Source: an uncultured Verrucomicrobia subdivision 3 bacterium
Lineage (GTDB): Bacteria > Verrucomicrobiota > Verrucomicrobiae > Limisphaerales > UBA11358
DNA length: 64,000 nucleotides
Direction: 5' to 3'
Assembly: GCA_903921455.1 (NCBI GenBank)
Contig: CAIXPZ010000234.1
Location: 62,001-126,000, forward strand
Shown: one piece after another, positions 55,201 through 62,512 of the stretch
How positions within the stretch are numbered: position 1 is the stretch's first letter
How the letters are laid out: every line of letters starts with the position of its first letter
Translations under genes and position numbers: made by a program
The notes under the pieces: generated by a model
Database searches by the model: none
What the model was told of the DNA's origin: nothing
Seen by the model: the letters and a program-made list of their open reading frames with translations, nothing else

Positions 55201-56314
55201 CATTATCAGCTACGCTTTCCGCGAAAGCGGCGGCGAGGGGTCCCGGACCATTGACAACTTGAAGGTAGGTCTGAATTTCCTCAGCGTCATCACCAACATC
55301 GTGGACGTGCCGCCGCAGGCCAATGCCGATTCCTATAGTGTCGGCGAGAACACCCGCACGAACGCGTTCAGTCCGCTCCTCAATGACGTGTTGAACCTGC
55401 CGCAGGGCTCCCTCAGCCTCGCCGGCGTCAGCCCGACGAATGGCACGGCGACTATCAGCGGTACCAACATCCTCTTCACGCCTGCCACCAATTATGTCGG
55501 CACCGCCACGATTGGTTACACCATCACGGACGGCTTCGGCGGCTTGAGCACCGCCCTCATCACGGTGACGGTTACCAACAATCCACCGCAAATTAATCCG
55601 GATGCCTACACCGTCATGGAAAACAGCGTCAGCAACCAGTTCAATCCGCTACTCAACGACGTGGTGAACACCGCCGGCGGCACCTTGAGCCTGGTCAGCG
55701 TCAGTCCGTCCAGCGGCACGGCGGCCATTAGCGGCACTAACGTGTTCTTCACGCCCGCCACCAACTTTGCCGGCATCGCCACCATTGGCTATACCGCCAC
55801 GGACGGCATCGGCGGCACCAACAGTTCCACCATCACGGTAACGGTTACCAACAACCCGCCGGTGGCCAATCCCGATGCTTACTCGGTTAATAAAAACAGC
55901 GTCACCAACCGGTTTAGCCCGCTGACCAACGATCTGGTGCAAACCGCGGGCGGCACCTTGAGCCTCGTCAGCGTCAGCCCGGCCACCGGCACGGCCACCA
56001 TCAGCGGGACCAACGTCCTCTTCACTCCCGCCAGCAACTTTGTCGGCGGGACCACCATCGGCTATACCATCACGGATAACATTGGCGGGACCAACACTTC
56101 CGTCATCTCAGTTACGGTGGTGGATGTCACCCCCATCCCGCTGACTTCCACGTATTCCGCCGGCAATTTGATTCTCTCTTGGAGTAATCCTGCGTTTACC
56201 CTGCAAACGGCCACCAATGTTACCGGACCTTACCTGCCGATATCAGGTGCAACCAGCCCCTTCACCAATAACACCACCACCAACGCGGCAGGCTTCTTCC
56301 GCCTTGTGCAGTAA
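52220..56314 (+). CDS. Very large secreted protein with Ig-like/cadherin-like repeats
   Basis: 1364 residues with a signal peptide (about 1-27, ending P-A-L-A-A). After an N-terminal beta-rich domain come two immunoglobulin-like domains (about 230-415), a second lectin-like beta domain (about 425-605), two cadherin-like repeats of about 100 residues (615-815), a laminin-G-like part (about 820-1025) and three near-identical repeats of about 91 residues (1031-1303) with P-D-A-Y-x-V-x-x-N-S-V, L-L-N-D-V, and S-G-T-N-x-x-F-T-P-A-T-N-F. It ends with a verrucomicrobial C-terminal strand pattern (L-Q-T-A-T-N-V-T-G-P-Y). It is probably a surface adhesin or matrix protein. Composition is rich in Thr, Asn, Gly and Ser. 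A terminator follows. Confidence 0.85.
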   Translation: MNPIKSIRTLAAATFLGAVLLSKPALAATPYVMSTGNYSLDFADIANWQTNFTAGIGSTNWGPVPVNASGTLGDGVKITSAATFSSGSSGGIQKGTGNIVMLSTSTANSCAMDLYLDFTGRNAGTVSFDAAEINNSTGDRVSILQLFYTTDGTTFTELTGTSLPFNATNNLARSAHISVSLPSGLSGASGVRLRFYERSTTFTAAGANGSQPKISIDNVAVTSTGASGAPPVITSITPSSITANAGDTAAFTVASTGDPATYYWYKATAVSTNLIPSATGTTLTLTNVLAANTAGYFVVLSNATPPMATSSVVTLTVMDPYIASQPANYNGLLNGSAAFTVGIKGTQPVAYQWYVKPTADADFSGMAPLSNGGRIIGANTNVLTVTNLAFADATNLFVIASNSSGSVTSSVVALTVSNSTSLAYWNFNGSPNVTNPAPTSGFGSAAVVNTRGFTNASSGLDFDFSADPRSWGTDTYPAVGASNKTAGVRFNVSTLGAKNLTVTYDTRGSATGSKYERLQYTTNGVDFLDYPTSSRFTSGTTWESRAFNLAGFPGVANNTNFAARIVTEFESTAKYGATNNAQYVGITSSYATSGTVSYDIVNFVGDAITNANLAPTISSFTNVITTDTSVPTVLNFTVGDDSTSVTDLVVTAVSYDQTVMPDGNLIPGGVGTNRTLTLTPVSGGLGVAPILVTVTDGNGDLTKTWFYVTVNPGNQPPTLSGLVNTNTLGNITNIYAFTVGDDTTPAGSLTVTAVSGNSTLVPNDASHLSVGGSGSNRTLIVSSAADQYGTATITVNVNDGEKTTPATFVLVVRPNTVTLVDEGFDYDASGAIINVSAGYWQTHSGTAGQIQVGSGVATLSDASSEDINAPLIGQPYSSTNKQVLYSSFTMNCTVLPTATGNYFAHFKDNTSGGFYGRVFASTTNAAPGTYRIGIGNQSANNTTAQIAQDLTLGVNYTVVTRLVMTNGFCTIWIDPTDESSPSMTDTTAAGAPSPIISYAFRESGGEGSRTIDNLKVGLNFLSVITNIVDVPPQANADSYSVGENTRTNAFSPLLNDVLNLPQGSLSLAGVSPTNGTATISGTNILFTPATNYVGTATIGYTITDGFGGLSTALITVTVTNNPPQINPDAYTVMENSVSNQFNPLLNDVVNTAGGTLSLVSVSPSSGTAAISGTNVFFTPATNFAGIATIGYTATDGIGGTNSSTITVTVTNNPPVANPDAYSVNKNSVTNRFSPLTNDLVQTAGGTLSLVSVSPATGTATISGTNVLFTPASNFVGGTTIGYTITDNIGGTNTSVISVTVVDVTPIPLTSTYSAGNLILSWSNPAFTLQTATNVTGPYLPISGATSPFTNNTTTNAAGFFRLVQ
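55312..56130 (+). repeat. Three tandem coding repeats of about 273 bases
   Basis: Repeat units begin near 55312, 55583 and 55856 and encode the 91-residue repeats of the large secreted protein. DNA identity is high in the G-G-T-L-S-L-V-S-V-S-P part, suggesting recent duplication or gene conversion between units 2 and 3. Confidence 0.8.
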
Positions 56315-56331
56315 ACTGATCTGAAAACATC

Positions 56332-56362
56332 AAGGGCGGCCAGCAATGGCCGCCCTTTTTTT
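56332..56362 (+). terminator. Intrinsic terminator after the large secreted protein
   Basis: Perfect 11-bp arms AAGGGCGGCCA (56332-56342) and TGGCCGCCCTT (56347-56357), loop GCAA, followed by a T-run to 56362. Confidence 0.9.
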
Positions 56363-56444
56363 GTAGGAGTTGTCGGAGACGGGGTAACGAGTTGCTATAT
56401 CACTTCATATAGACATAGGCACGATCGGTTCCTGCGCCACAGCT

Positions 56445-56599
56445 CCGGGAGGGGACTGGAGGACTCCCGGACGCTGCGCGTTTACGTTGGTTTCAGCGCC
56501 GCGCGGTAGCGTCGTGGAGTGCGGTGACACGTCACCGCTTTTGCCCGGCGCGACATGTCGCGCATTTTCCCCGTTGGGCCGACTCAACTGTGCCAACGT
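56445..56599. repeat. Cluster of nested palindromes (REP-like element)
   Basis: In the 312-base gap between the large secreted protein and leuB: CCGGGAG/CTCCCGG (56445-56470), an outer pair ACGTTGG/CCAACGT (56484-56490 and 56593-56599), GCGGTGAC/GTCACCGC with a 2-base centre (56521-56538) and the perfect 16-base palindrome GCGCGACATGTCGCGC (56548-56563). The arrangement suggests a folded mobile or REP-like repeat; no open frame of note lies here. Apart from this element and the terminator at 56332, the gap holds nothing else visible. Confidence 0.7.
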
Positions 56600-56626
56600 T
56601 AACCGGAACTGCTATAACCACCGGCT

Positions 56627-57733
56627 CTAAACCGCCGCCGCAATCGCGTCGCCCATCTCGCGGGTGCCGACGCGCTGGGCGCCGGTCTCGCTCGCGCTGA
56701 AGATGTCGCCGGTGCGGTTGCCCGCTCCGATGGCGGTGGCCACAGCCTTCTCAATCGCCGCCGCCGCCTCGTTCAGGCCGAAGCTGTGCCGCAGCATCAG
56801 CGCGCTCGACAGGATTTGTGCGATGGGGTTCGCCAGATTCTTCCCGGCGATGTCCGGCGCGGTGCCGCCGGCGGGTTCATAGAAACCAAACGTCTGATTG
56901 CCGTTCGTCGCGCCCAGGCTGGCGCTCGGCAACATGCCGAGCGAACCGCCCAGCGCCGCTGCCTCGTCGCTCAGGATGTCGCCAAACATGTTTTCGCACA
57001 GCATCACGTCGAACTGCGTGGGCTTGAGCATGAGTTGCATCGCGCCGTTGTCCACGAACATGTGGTCCAGCGCCACGTCGGGATAATTCTTGCCGACGCG
57101 CGTGACGACTTCGCGCCACAGGATGCCGTTCTCCAGCACGTTCGCCTTGTCGATGCTCGTCAATTTCTTGCGGCGCAACTGCGCGGCCTTGAACGCCACG
57201 TGGGCGATGCGCTCGATCTCGGGCGTGGTGTATACCATCGTGTCGATCGCGCGGAAATTGCCGCCGCCCAAATCTTCCGTCTTCTTCGGCTGGCCGAAAT
57301 ACATGCCGCCGGTCAGTTCGCGCACGACGAGGATATCAATGCCATCGCCCTGCCGTTCCTTCGCCAGCGGACACGCGTGCGCCAGCACTTTTGGCAGCGA
57401 TACCGGACGCAGATTGGCGAACAGGCCGAATTCCTTGCGCAGGCGCAGCAGCGCGGCGCGCTCGGGCCGCTCCTCTTTCGGAATCGTCGGGTCGCGGTCG
57501 GGCAGGCCGACGGAGCCGAACAAAATGGAATCGCTTTTTTTGCAGAGCGCGAGCGTGGCGTCCGGCAGCGCCTTGCCGGCGGCGTCAATGCCCGCCCAGC
57601 CGACGGGTGCTTCGGTGATGTTGAGCTGGAAGCCGAATTTCTTCTCGGTGACGCGAAGCACCTTGATGGCCTCGCGCATGACTTCGTTGCCGATGCCGTC
57701 ACCCGCGAGCGCGGCGATGTTGTAATTTTTCAT
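56627..57733 (-). CDS. leuB: 3-isopropylmalate dehydrogenase
   Basis: 368 residues from ATG 57733, the family's usual start (M-K-N-Y-N-I-A-A-L-A-G-D-G-I-G). LeuB performs the third committed step of leucine synthesis. Motifs: V-R-E-L-T-G-G-M-Y-F-G, D-K-A-N-V-L, H-M-F-V-D-N-G-A-M-Q-L and C-E-N-M-F-G-D-I-L-S-D-E, N-Q-T-F-G-F-Y-E-P-A-G-G-T-A-P-D-I-A-G. The G-G-M-Y-F-G-Q-P-K-K loop with Y is typical of LeuB rather than isocitrate dehydrogenase. It stands alone. Confidence 0.95.
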   Translation of the reverse strand: MKNYNIAALAGDGIGNEVMREAIKVLRVTEKKFGFQLNITEAPVGWAGIDAAGKALPDATLALCKKSDSILFGSVGLPDRDPTIPKEERPERAALLRLRKEFGLFANLRPVSLPKVLAHACPLAKERQGDGIDILVVRELTGGMYFGQPKKTEDLGGGNFRAIDTMVYTTPEIERIAHVAFKAAQLRRKKLTSIDKANVLENGILWREVVTRVGKNYPDVALDHMFVDNGAMQLMLKPTQFDVMLCENMFGDILSDEAAALGGSLGMLPSASLGATNGNQTFGFYEPAGGTAPDIAGKNLANPIAQILSSALMLRHSFGLNEAAAAIEKAVATAIGAGNRTGDIFSASETGAQRVGTREMGDAIAAAV

Positions 57734-57819
57734 GAAAGCGAGCCGACAGTTTAAGTTTTTGGCGCGAACTGACAATGGAATTTTACCGGTGGCCTTTCCC
57801 GGCCTCCGCCCGGCAGACG

Positions 57820-59769
57820 CTACTGTTTCATCGGCGCGGCGGCCGTCCGGAAAGATTCCCGCCACGGCTGCCGGTTTTTGTAAAGATTCAGCCGGGTTTG
57901 CAGCGGCTCGGTATTTTCCATCTGCGCCGCGCCGGCCAGGGTGAGCGCATTTTCGGCGCAGACGACGGCGTTGGAAAAATCACCATTTTCGGCGAACGCC
58001 ATGCCCAATATGTCAAACACCATGGGCTGGGTCTGGTGCGAGAGTTCGCTGGCTTTGCGGGCGATGGCCAGGGCGTTTTTGCCGTCGCGGGCGTCGGCAT
58101 TATCATTGGCGGCGAGATAATGCGCGACGGTGGCGAGGCTTTGGTAATTATCCGGTTCAAGCCGCAGGGCGATGCTGAATTCGTTCAGGCCGGCGGGATC
58201 GCGGCCGAGCTTGAACAGCACTTTCGCGGCTTCAAAGTGGGGCTTGGCGAAGTTCGGATTGAGTTTTATCGCTTCCCCGAATTCCGCCAGGGCCGCGTCA
58301 AATTGGCCGAGGGCGGCGAGCTGGCTGCCGGCGGCGCAATGGAGGGCGGGCAGGCCGGGCGCGAGCCGGATGGCTTCGCGATATTCGGCGAGCGATTCCG
58401 CGTGCCGCCCCAGCCGGCCGAGCATGTTGCCGAGATTGTTGTGAACCTCGACGCGGCTGCTGCCGGTTTTTATCGCTTGCTGATAAACCTCAACGGCTTC
58501 TTCCAAACGGCCCTGCGCTCCCAGCGCCACGCCCAGATCCACCAGGGCGATGTCGTTGGCGGGATTCACGGCCACGGCGCGGCGGAACAACGCTTCCCCG
58601 TTCTGCCAGGAGGGGAGCTGGTTTTCCGTGGCCAAAATGCACGCGGCGGCTATCAGTCCCGCCAGTGCGAAACGTATGCTTCTAGGTATTTGCATCCGCG
58701 CCGCGAGTTCGCTGCCCAGAAAGACCAGCGCGATGAATAACCCTATGGCTGGTATGTAGGTGTAACGGTCGGCGATTGCCTGGTCACCGACTTGCACCAG
58801 GCCGATGACTGGCACGAGCGTGCCCAGAAACCACAGCCAGCCGACCAGAACATACGGCCGGGTTTTGCGCCACTGCCAGGCGGCGGTTGAAATTAAAATC
58901 AAAACTGTGGCTGCGAGCATCAGCCGGCTCGCCGGAACGGTTTCCGGCAGCCGGTAGAGGGCGCACAAATCCGCTGGCCAGACAATCTTTTGGAGGTAGG
59001 TCAGCACCCCCGCCACCGCGTTTTCCAGCCGGGCCCCCAGGGAAATTTGCGTCAGCGAGGCCACCGCGTGGCCGGCGCGCTGCGCGCTCAGCGTGACGAT
59101 GCAGGCGGCGGCGGTGAGCAGGAAGAACGGGGCTTTCTCCCGCACCAGCGCCCGGCGCGTGGCCGGGGAAAACCGCTGCAGCGGCCAATAGTCCAGCAGC
59201 AGCAGCACGCACGGCAGCGTGACCACCATGGGTTTGGCCATCAGGCCGAGCGCGAAAAACCCCAAAGCCAGCCAGTAATGGCGGCGGGAATTTTCTTTGA
59301 CGAACTGTGCGTAGCTCAGCAGCGTCAGCAGCGCGAAGAACGTGCTCAACACATCCTTGCGCTCCGCGATCCACGCCACGGATTCGACGTGGAGCGGATG
59401 CCAGGCAAACAGCGCCGCGACGAACGCGGAAGGCCAGAGCCGCCGCGTGAGCCGCCAGAGCAGCAGGAACAGCAGCGCGGTGTTGGCCGAATGGATGAGC
59501 ACATTGATGACGTGATGCGCGCCGGCGTGCAGGCCGAAGACTTCGCAGTCGGCCATGTGCGACAGCCAGGTGACCGGATGCCAGTTCGCCTCGTAAAAGG
59601 TCGTGAACGCCCAGTGCGCTCCCGCCCACGTCAGCCCGCTTTTGACGATGGGATTGCTGACGATGTAGTCGTTGTCGTCGAAGTTCACGAAGCCGAACCG
59701 CGCGGTGGGCAGGAATACCGCCACCGTGACCAGGGCCAGCAGCAATGCGATGAGACGCGGACGCGACAT
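57820..59769 (-). CDS. Polytopic membrane protein with C-terminal TPR repeats (TMTC-like)
   Basis: 649 residues. About 10-11 membrane helices (residues 8-395) are followed by some six tetratricopeptide repeats (about 410-620; e.g. N-D-I-A-L-V-D-L-G-V-A-L-G-A-Q-G-R-L-E-E-A). The N-terminal F-V-N-F-D-D-N-D-Y-I and the loop H-P-L-H-V-E-S-V-A-W-I-A-E-R-K-D-V-L-S match the TMTC/PMT-like group of membrane O-glycosyltransferases, with the paired Asp as candidate catalytic residues. It may glycosylate exported proteins using a lipid-linked sugar; this is inference. Such genes are numerous in this phylum. Confidence 0.85.
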   Translation of the reverse strand: MSRPRLIALLLALVTVAVFLPTARFGFVNFDDNDYIVSNPIVKSGLTWAGAHWAFTTFYEANWHPVTWLSHMADCEVFGLHAGAHHVINVLIHSANTALLFLLLWRLTRRLWPSAFVAALFAWHPLHVESVAWIAERKDVLSTFFALLTLLSYAQFVKENSRRHYWLALGFFALGLMAKPMVVTLPCVLLLLDYWPLQRFSPATRRALVREKAPFFLLTAAACIVTLSAQRAGHAVASLTQISLGARLENAVAGVLTYLQKIVWPADLCALYRLPETVPASRLMLAATVLILISTAAWQWRKTRPYVLVGWLWFLGTLVPVIGLVQVGDQAIADRYTYIPAIGLFIALVFLGSELAARMQIPRSIRFALAGLIAAACILATENQLPSWQNGEALFRRAVAVNPANDIALVDLGVALGAQGRLEEAVEVYQQAIKTGSSRVEVHNNLGNMLGRLGRHAESLAEYREAIRLAPGLPALHCAAGSQLAALGQFDAALAEFGEAIKLNPNFAKPHFEAAKVLFKLGRDPAGLNEFSIALRLEPDNYQSLATVAHYLAANDNADARDGKNALAIARKASELSHQTQPMVFDILGMAFAENGDFSNAVVCAENALTLAGAAQMENTEPLQTRLNLYKNRQPWRESFRTAAAPMKQ

Positions 59770-59830
59770 GATTTTACTTTAAGCGGGCGAAGAGTCTATT
59801 TGAACCGCCAGGCAGAAGGAAGAATGAAGA

Positions 59831-59910
59831 ATTTACGATGGGCGATTTACGATTTACGATGGGCCGGGTTAAATCAAGCGCACGTAAATCGTATATCCAA
59901 AATCGTAAAT
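59831..59910. repeat. Short direct and inverted repeats before the Nudix gene
   Basis: Two exact copies of ATTTACGATGGGC (59831-59843 and 59852-59864) with interleaved GATTTACGAT units, and inverted CGTAAATCG (59883-59891) and ATCGTAAAT (59902-59910). The last copy overlaps the Nudix start codon. They form an imperfect hairpin. Confidence 0.65.
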
Positions 59911-60406
59911 GTCTTTGCCCTACAAAATCGCCACGCTGCTCTACGTGTTCAACGAGCGCGACGACATCCTGCTGCTCGAACGTGCGCAGGAACCGAACCG
60001 CGGTCTCTGGAGCCCGTGCGGCGGCAAGTTGAAGATGGACCGGGGCGAATCGCCCTACGCCTGCGCCTGCCGCGAGGCGCACGAGGAAATCGGCCTCGCG
60101 CTCGCGCCGTCGGATTTGCACCTGGCCGGGCTCATCAGCGAGCACGGCTACCAGGGCCAGACGCACTGGCTGATGTTTCTGTTTGAAGTGAAAGTGAAAT
60201 TGAATGTGCTGCCGCCGGCGATGAGCGAGGGCCGGTTTGAATTTTTCCAGCGCGAAAAAATTTCCGCGCTCAACATCCCGCAGACCGACCGCGAGCAGAT
60301 CTGGCCGTGGTTCTGGCAGTATCGCGGCGGCTTCTTTGCGGCGCACTGCCATTGCCACGCGGACGGGCGGAACGAGTGGGGGCTGGAAGAAGCCAAGGCA
60401 GAATGA
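59909..60406 (+). CDS. Nudix hydrolase
   Basis: 165 residues. The Nudix box is present: C-G-G-K-L-K-M-D-R-G-E-S, then R-E-A-H-E-E-I-G-L, with two extra residues between the first Gly and Glu compared with G-x5-E. It hydrolyses a nucleoside diphosphate linked to another group; the substrate is not readable. It ends with W-P-W-F-W-Q-Y-R-G-G-F-F. The start ATG overlaps a repeat; the stop lies within the first arm of a long hairpin. Confidence 0.88.
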   Translation: MSLPYKIATLLYVFNERDDILLLERAQEPNRGLWSPCGGKLKMDRGESPYACACREAHEEIGLALAPSDLHLAGLISEHGYQGQTHWLMFLFEVKVKLNVLPPAMSEGRFEFFQREKISALNIPQTDREQIWPWFWQYRGGFFAAHCHCHADGRNEWGLEEAKAE

Positions 60407-60482
60407 AGAAGGCAGAAGGCAGAAAATTTTTCGCGGTGCGTTTGTGTTTTACTTCTGCATTCTGCATTCTTCCTTCTGCATT
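60395..60482. repeat. Long hairpin of GCAGAA-type short repeats between Nudix and tadA
   Basis: Arms of 30 bases (60395-60424 and 60453-60482) match at 26 of 30 positions and are built from GCAGAA/TTCTGC units. The first arm includes the Nudix stop codon; the second ends 6 bases before the tadA start. A related GGCAGAAGGAAGAATG stretch lies at about 59812-59827. Confidence 0.75.
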
Positions 60483-60488
60483 TGAAAC

Positions 60489-60995
60489 ATGAGCGATCCC
60501 ATCATTGATTTGCACAGCGACGAGTATTTCATGGGCGAAGCCTTGCGGCAGGCGGCGCGGGCCTACGAGCGCGGCGAGGTGCCGGTCGGGGCCGTGGTCG
60601 TGCGCGAGGGGCGCATCATCGCGCGGGCTTACAATCAGGTGGAGACGCTCAAGGACGCCACGGCGCACGCGGAGATGCTGGCGCTGACGCAGGCGGAAAA
60701 TGCCGTGGGCGACTGGCGGCTGACCGACTGCACGCTTTACGTCACCAAGGAACCCTGCCCGATGTGCGCGGGGGCGGTGGTGCATACGCGGCTGCTGCGG
60801 GTGGTGTTCGGCGCGGGCGACCCCAAGGGCGGCGCGGCGGGCGGCGCGCTGAACCTGCTGCAATTCCCCACGCTCAACCACCGCTGTGCGATCACGGCCG
60901 GGGTGCGGCTGGAGGAATGTCGGGATTTGCTGCGCAGTTTTTTTGCCGAGCAGCGCGCGGCCAAGCCGGTCGGGGATAAGCCGGCGGCGGAATAA
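60489..60995 (+). CDS. tadA: tRNA adenosine(34) deaminase
   Basis: 168 residues. TadA turns the wobble adenosine of tRNA-Arg(ACG) into inosine. Zinc and catalytic motifs: H-A-E-M-L-A-L and E-P-C-P-M-C-A-G-A, plus V-P-V-G-A-V-V-V and the dimer-forming T-L-Y-V-T-K-E. It is closely preceded by a palindrome that may affect its translation. C-terminal 15 residues are a non-conserved tail. Confidence 0.94.
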   Translation: MSDPIIDLHSDEYFMGEALRQAARAYERGEVPVGAVVVREGRIIARAYNQVETLKDATAHAEMLALTQAENAVGDWRLTDCTLYVTKEPCPMCAGAVVHTRLLRVVFGAGDPKGGAAGGALNLLQFPTLNHRCAITAGVRLEECRDLLRSFFAEQRAAKPVGDKPAAE

Positions 60996-61643
60996 GGAGG
61001 GGTGCGCCAATCCGTGCGCGCCGGCGTGGTGAACCCGAATGCGTCCGTTGGCAGGAGCCGCCGGTAATTTTTTTGAGGTGGGGAGGCGTCGCGCTGCGAC
61101 CCTGCTTGCCCGCCTGCGGGCACCCGGACGCGTGGCCATCCCTCTGATGCTTGAAATGTTCCGTCTCGCTGAGGCTTCCTGTTCGTCCCTGATGATTTCG
61201 CGTATTTTGCGTGGTTCGCGGTGGGTTCAACTGCGGGTTAGGGTCTACAATATTTATTTTTACTGGACAAGGATGTATCCATAAAATACAATACACCTAT
61301 GTCGTTTGCCGGCTGGTGGGTCAAGTCGCGCTGCGGCTTGACCTGACCGCGCAGCGGTCACTGAGGGGTTCCGCGTTTACGCGGCGGGCGTAGTCGTTCT
61401 TTGACATCGGGATTTTATCGCGCTTCCGTCTTGGGTTGCCCGGGTGAAGCTGGTCTGGCTTCGCCCGGCCACCCCAGAATCCGAAAAACTTCATTTCCGG
61501 TCACCTTTGGTAATCTTTGGTAATCCCTGGTAACCTGCACCCGTCGTTGGATCATGCCGCCTCCCTCGGTTTGGCCCTGATTCCTTTGGAAATTTTACCC
61601 CCTCAAAAATGAAAAGGGGTAAAGAAATGGTAAAGTTTTAAGT

Positions 61644-62212
61644 GCTCTATCAACCACTTACGCAAGTTACCTCGGGTGCTGGTAAAGAAAACGGGTCTGG
61701 CTGGTAAAGTAGTTGGGGCCGTGATTTGTATGGTTCGGACGATGTTGATACCTTTTGTTCGTTTTCGGCATTTTCAAAACGGGGTATCAAATCGTATCAA
61801 AAAGTAACAAATCGTCATATGACAATCACTGGCTGCCGTCAAAAACCGTAAAACTGGTGAAGAAACTGGTAAAGCTTTTAGGTCAGCTATCGGGGATGGG
61901 GTTAGTAGCGGGTGGGGGGATCAAAATCTTAAAATGGGACCGCCGGAAAAAACCGCTCTTTTTGGCCTAGAAACGGCCTAATTTTGGATGCTCTATCAAG
62001 CACTTACGTAAATCGGCTTCGTTTACCGGCATACCTCGGTCCAATTGTTAGCGCCGCTTTAGGGTTGTCTGTTTTCTCATGGGTGGGCAGTTGCGACCCT
62101 GCTGGCCCGTCCGGCGGGCGTCCGGTCGTATTCGAAGACGTTTTAATACCTTTTGTCAATTTTTGGCATTTTCAAAACGGGGTATCAAAACGACACAAAA
62201 AGTATCAAAACG
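61644..62212. repeat. Diverged tandem duplication with an exact 25-base repeat
   Basis: Unit 1 begins at 61644 and unit 2 at 61989, both with TGCTCTATCAA and CACTTACG. Farther along, 61767-61791 and 62165-62189 are identical over 25 bases, in both cases preceded by a TACCTTTTGT block and followed by CAAAAAGTA blocks. Unit 2 has about 53 extra bases, including a GCCCG/CGGGC hairpin near 62104-62120. Confidence 0.75.
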
Positions 62213-62337
62213 TAACATCGCGGGTCGCGGGTAAACCAATAGCCCCCCCCCAAGAGTCATAACCCGACTATGGCTTGGTTTCGGAGGTTTTATATCCGGC
62301 TCTCATGCTAAAACTGCCGCCTAAAAAGAGCCCGGAG

Positions 62338-62427
62338 GTAGGGCGCGTCACTCCGTGCGCGCCGGCATGGTGAGCCTGAGCGGGTTCGTTGGCAGGCGAC
62401 GGCGCGCAGGGGACTGCGCGCCCTATC
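62338..62427. repeat. Compact palindromic element B, related to 60998-61060
   Basis: A 90-base element bounded by TAGGGCGCG (62339-62347) and CGCGCCCTA (62418-62426). It has an inner perfect hairpin GGCGCGCAG/CTGCGCGCC (62401-62409 and 62414-62422, loop GGGA). Its middle (TCCGTGCGCGCCGGC, then TGGTGA and CGTTGGCAGG) recurs at about 61010-61058. Confidence 0.7.
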
Positions 62428-62469
62428 ACACCGGATGAAAAACGGGCCAGTTGGTGTTGGCCAACAAAA

Positions 62470-62493
62470 AAGGCGCTCCTTGCGGAGCGCCTT
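62470..62493 (-). terminator. Intrinsic terminator of pseudopilin 3
   Basis: Perfect 10-bp arms AAGGCGCTCC (62470-62479) and GGAGCGCCTT (62484-62493), loop TTGC; on the minus strand it is followed by a T-run (62471-62466). It lies 20 bases after the stop of the leftward pseudopilin gene. Confidence 0.88.
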
Positions 62494-62512
62494 GAGTGTT
62501 TGCTTAAAAAAA

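Larger units (their letters stand above)
60996..62512. other. 1.5-kb gene-free region rich in repeats and hairpins
   Basis: No credible gene. Contents from left to right: element A (about 60998-61060), several palindromes (61321-61341; GACCGC/GCGGTC 61345-61359; CCGCG/CGCGG 61371-61384), AT-rich stretches full of GGTAA, GGTAAAG and GTATCAAA words (61500-62215) that form two diverged units, then element B (62338-62427) and a terminator for pseudopilin 3. Small frames at 61755-61970 and 61984-62262 lie inside the repeats and look non-coding. Confidence 0.75.

Noticed and set aside
54869..55591. 240-codon minus-strand frame in the large secreted protein
   Set aside because: Antisense of the tandem coding repeats; repetitive Gly/Arg/Val-rich shadow.
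61755..62262. Two plus-strand frames (71 and 92 codons) in the repeat region
   Set aside because: They consist of the repeat words themselves, have no ribosome site, and the two repeat units are read in different frames.
60996..62512. Possible CRISPR array
   Set aside because: Repeats are diverged, irregularly spaced and only two-fold; no cas gene is near.
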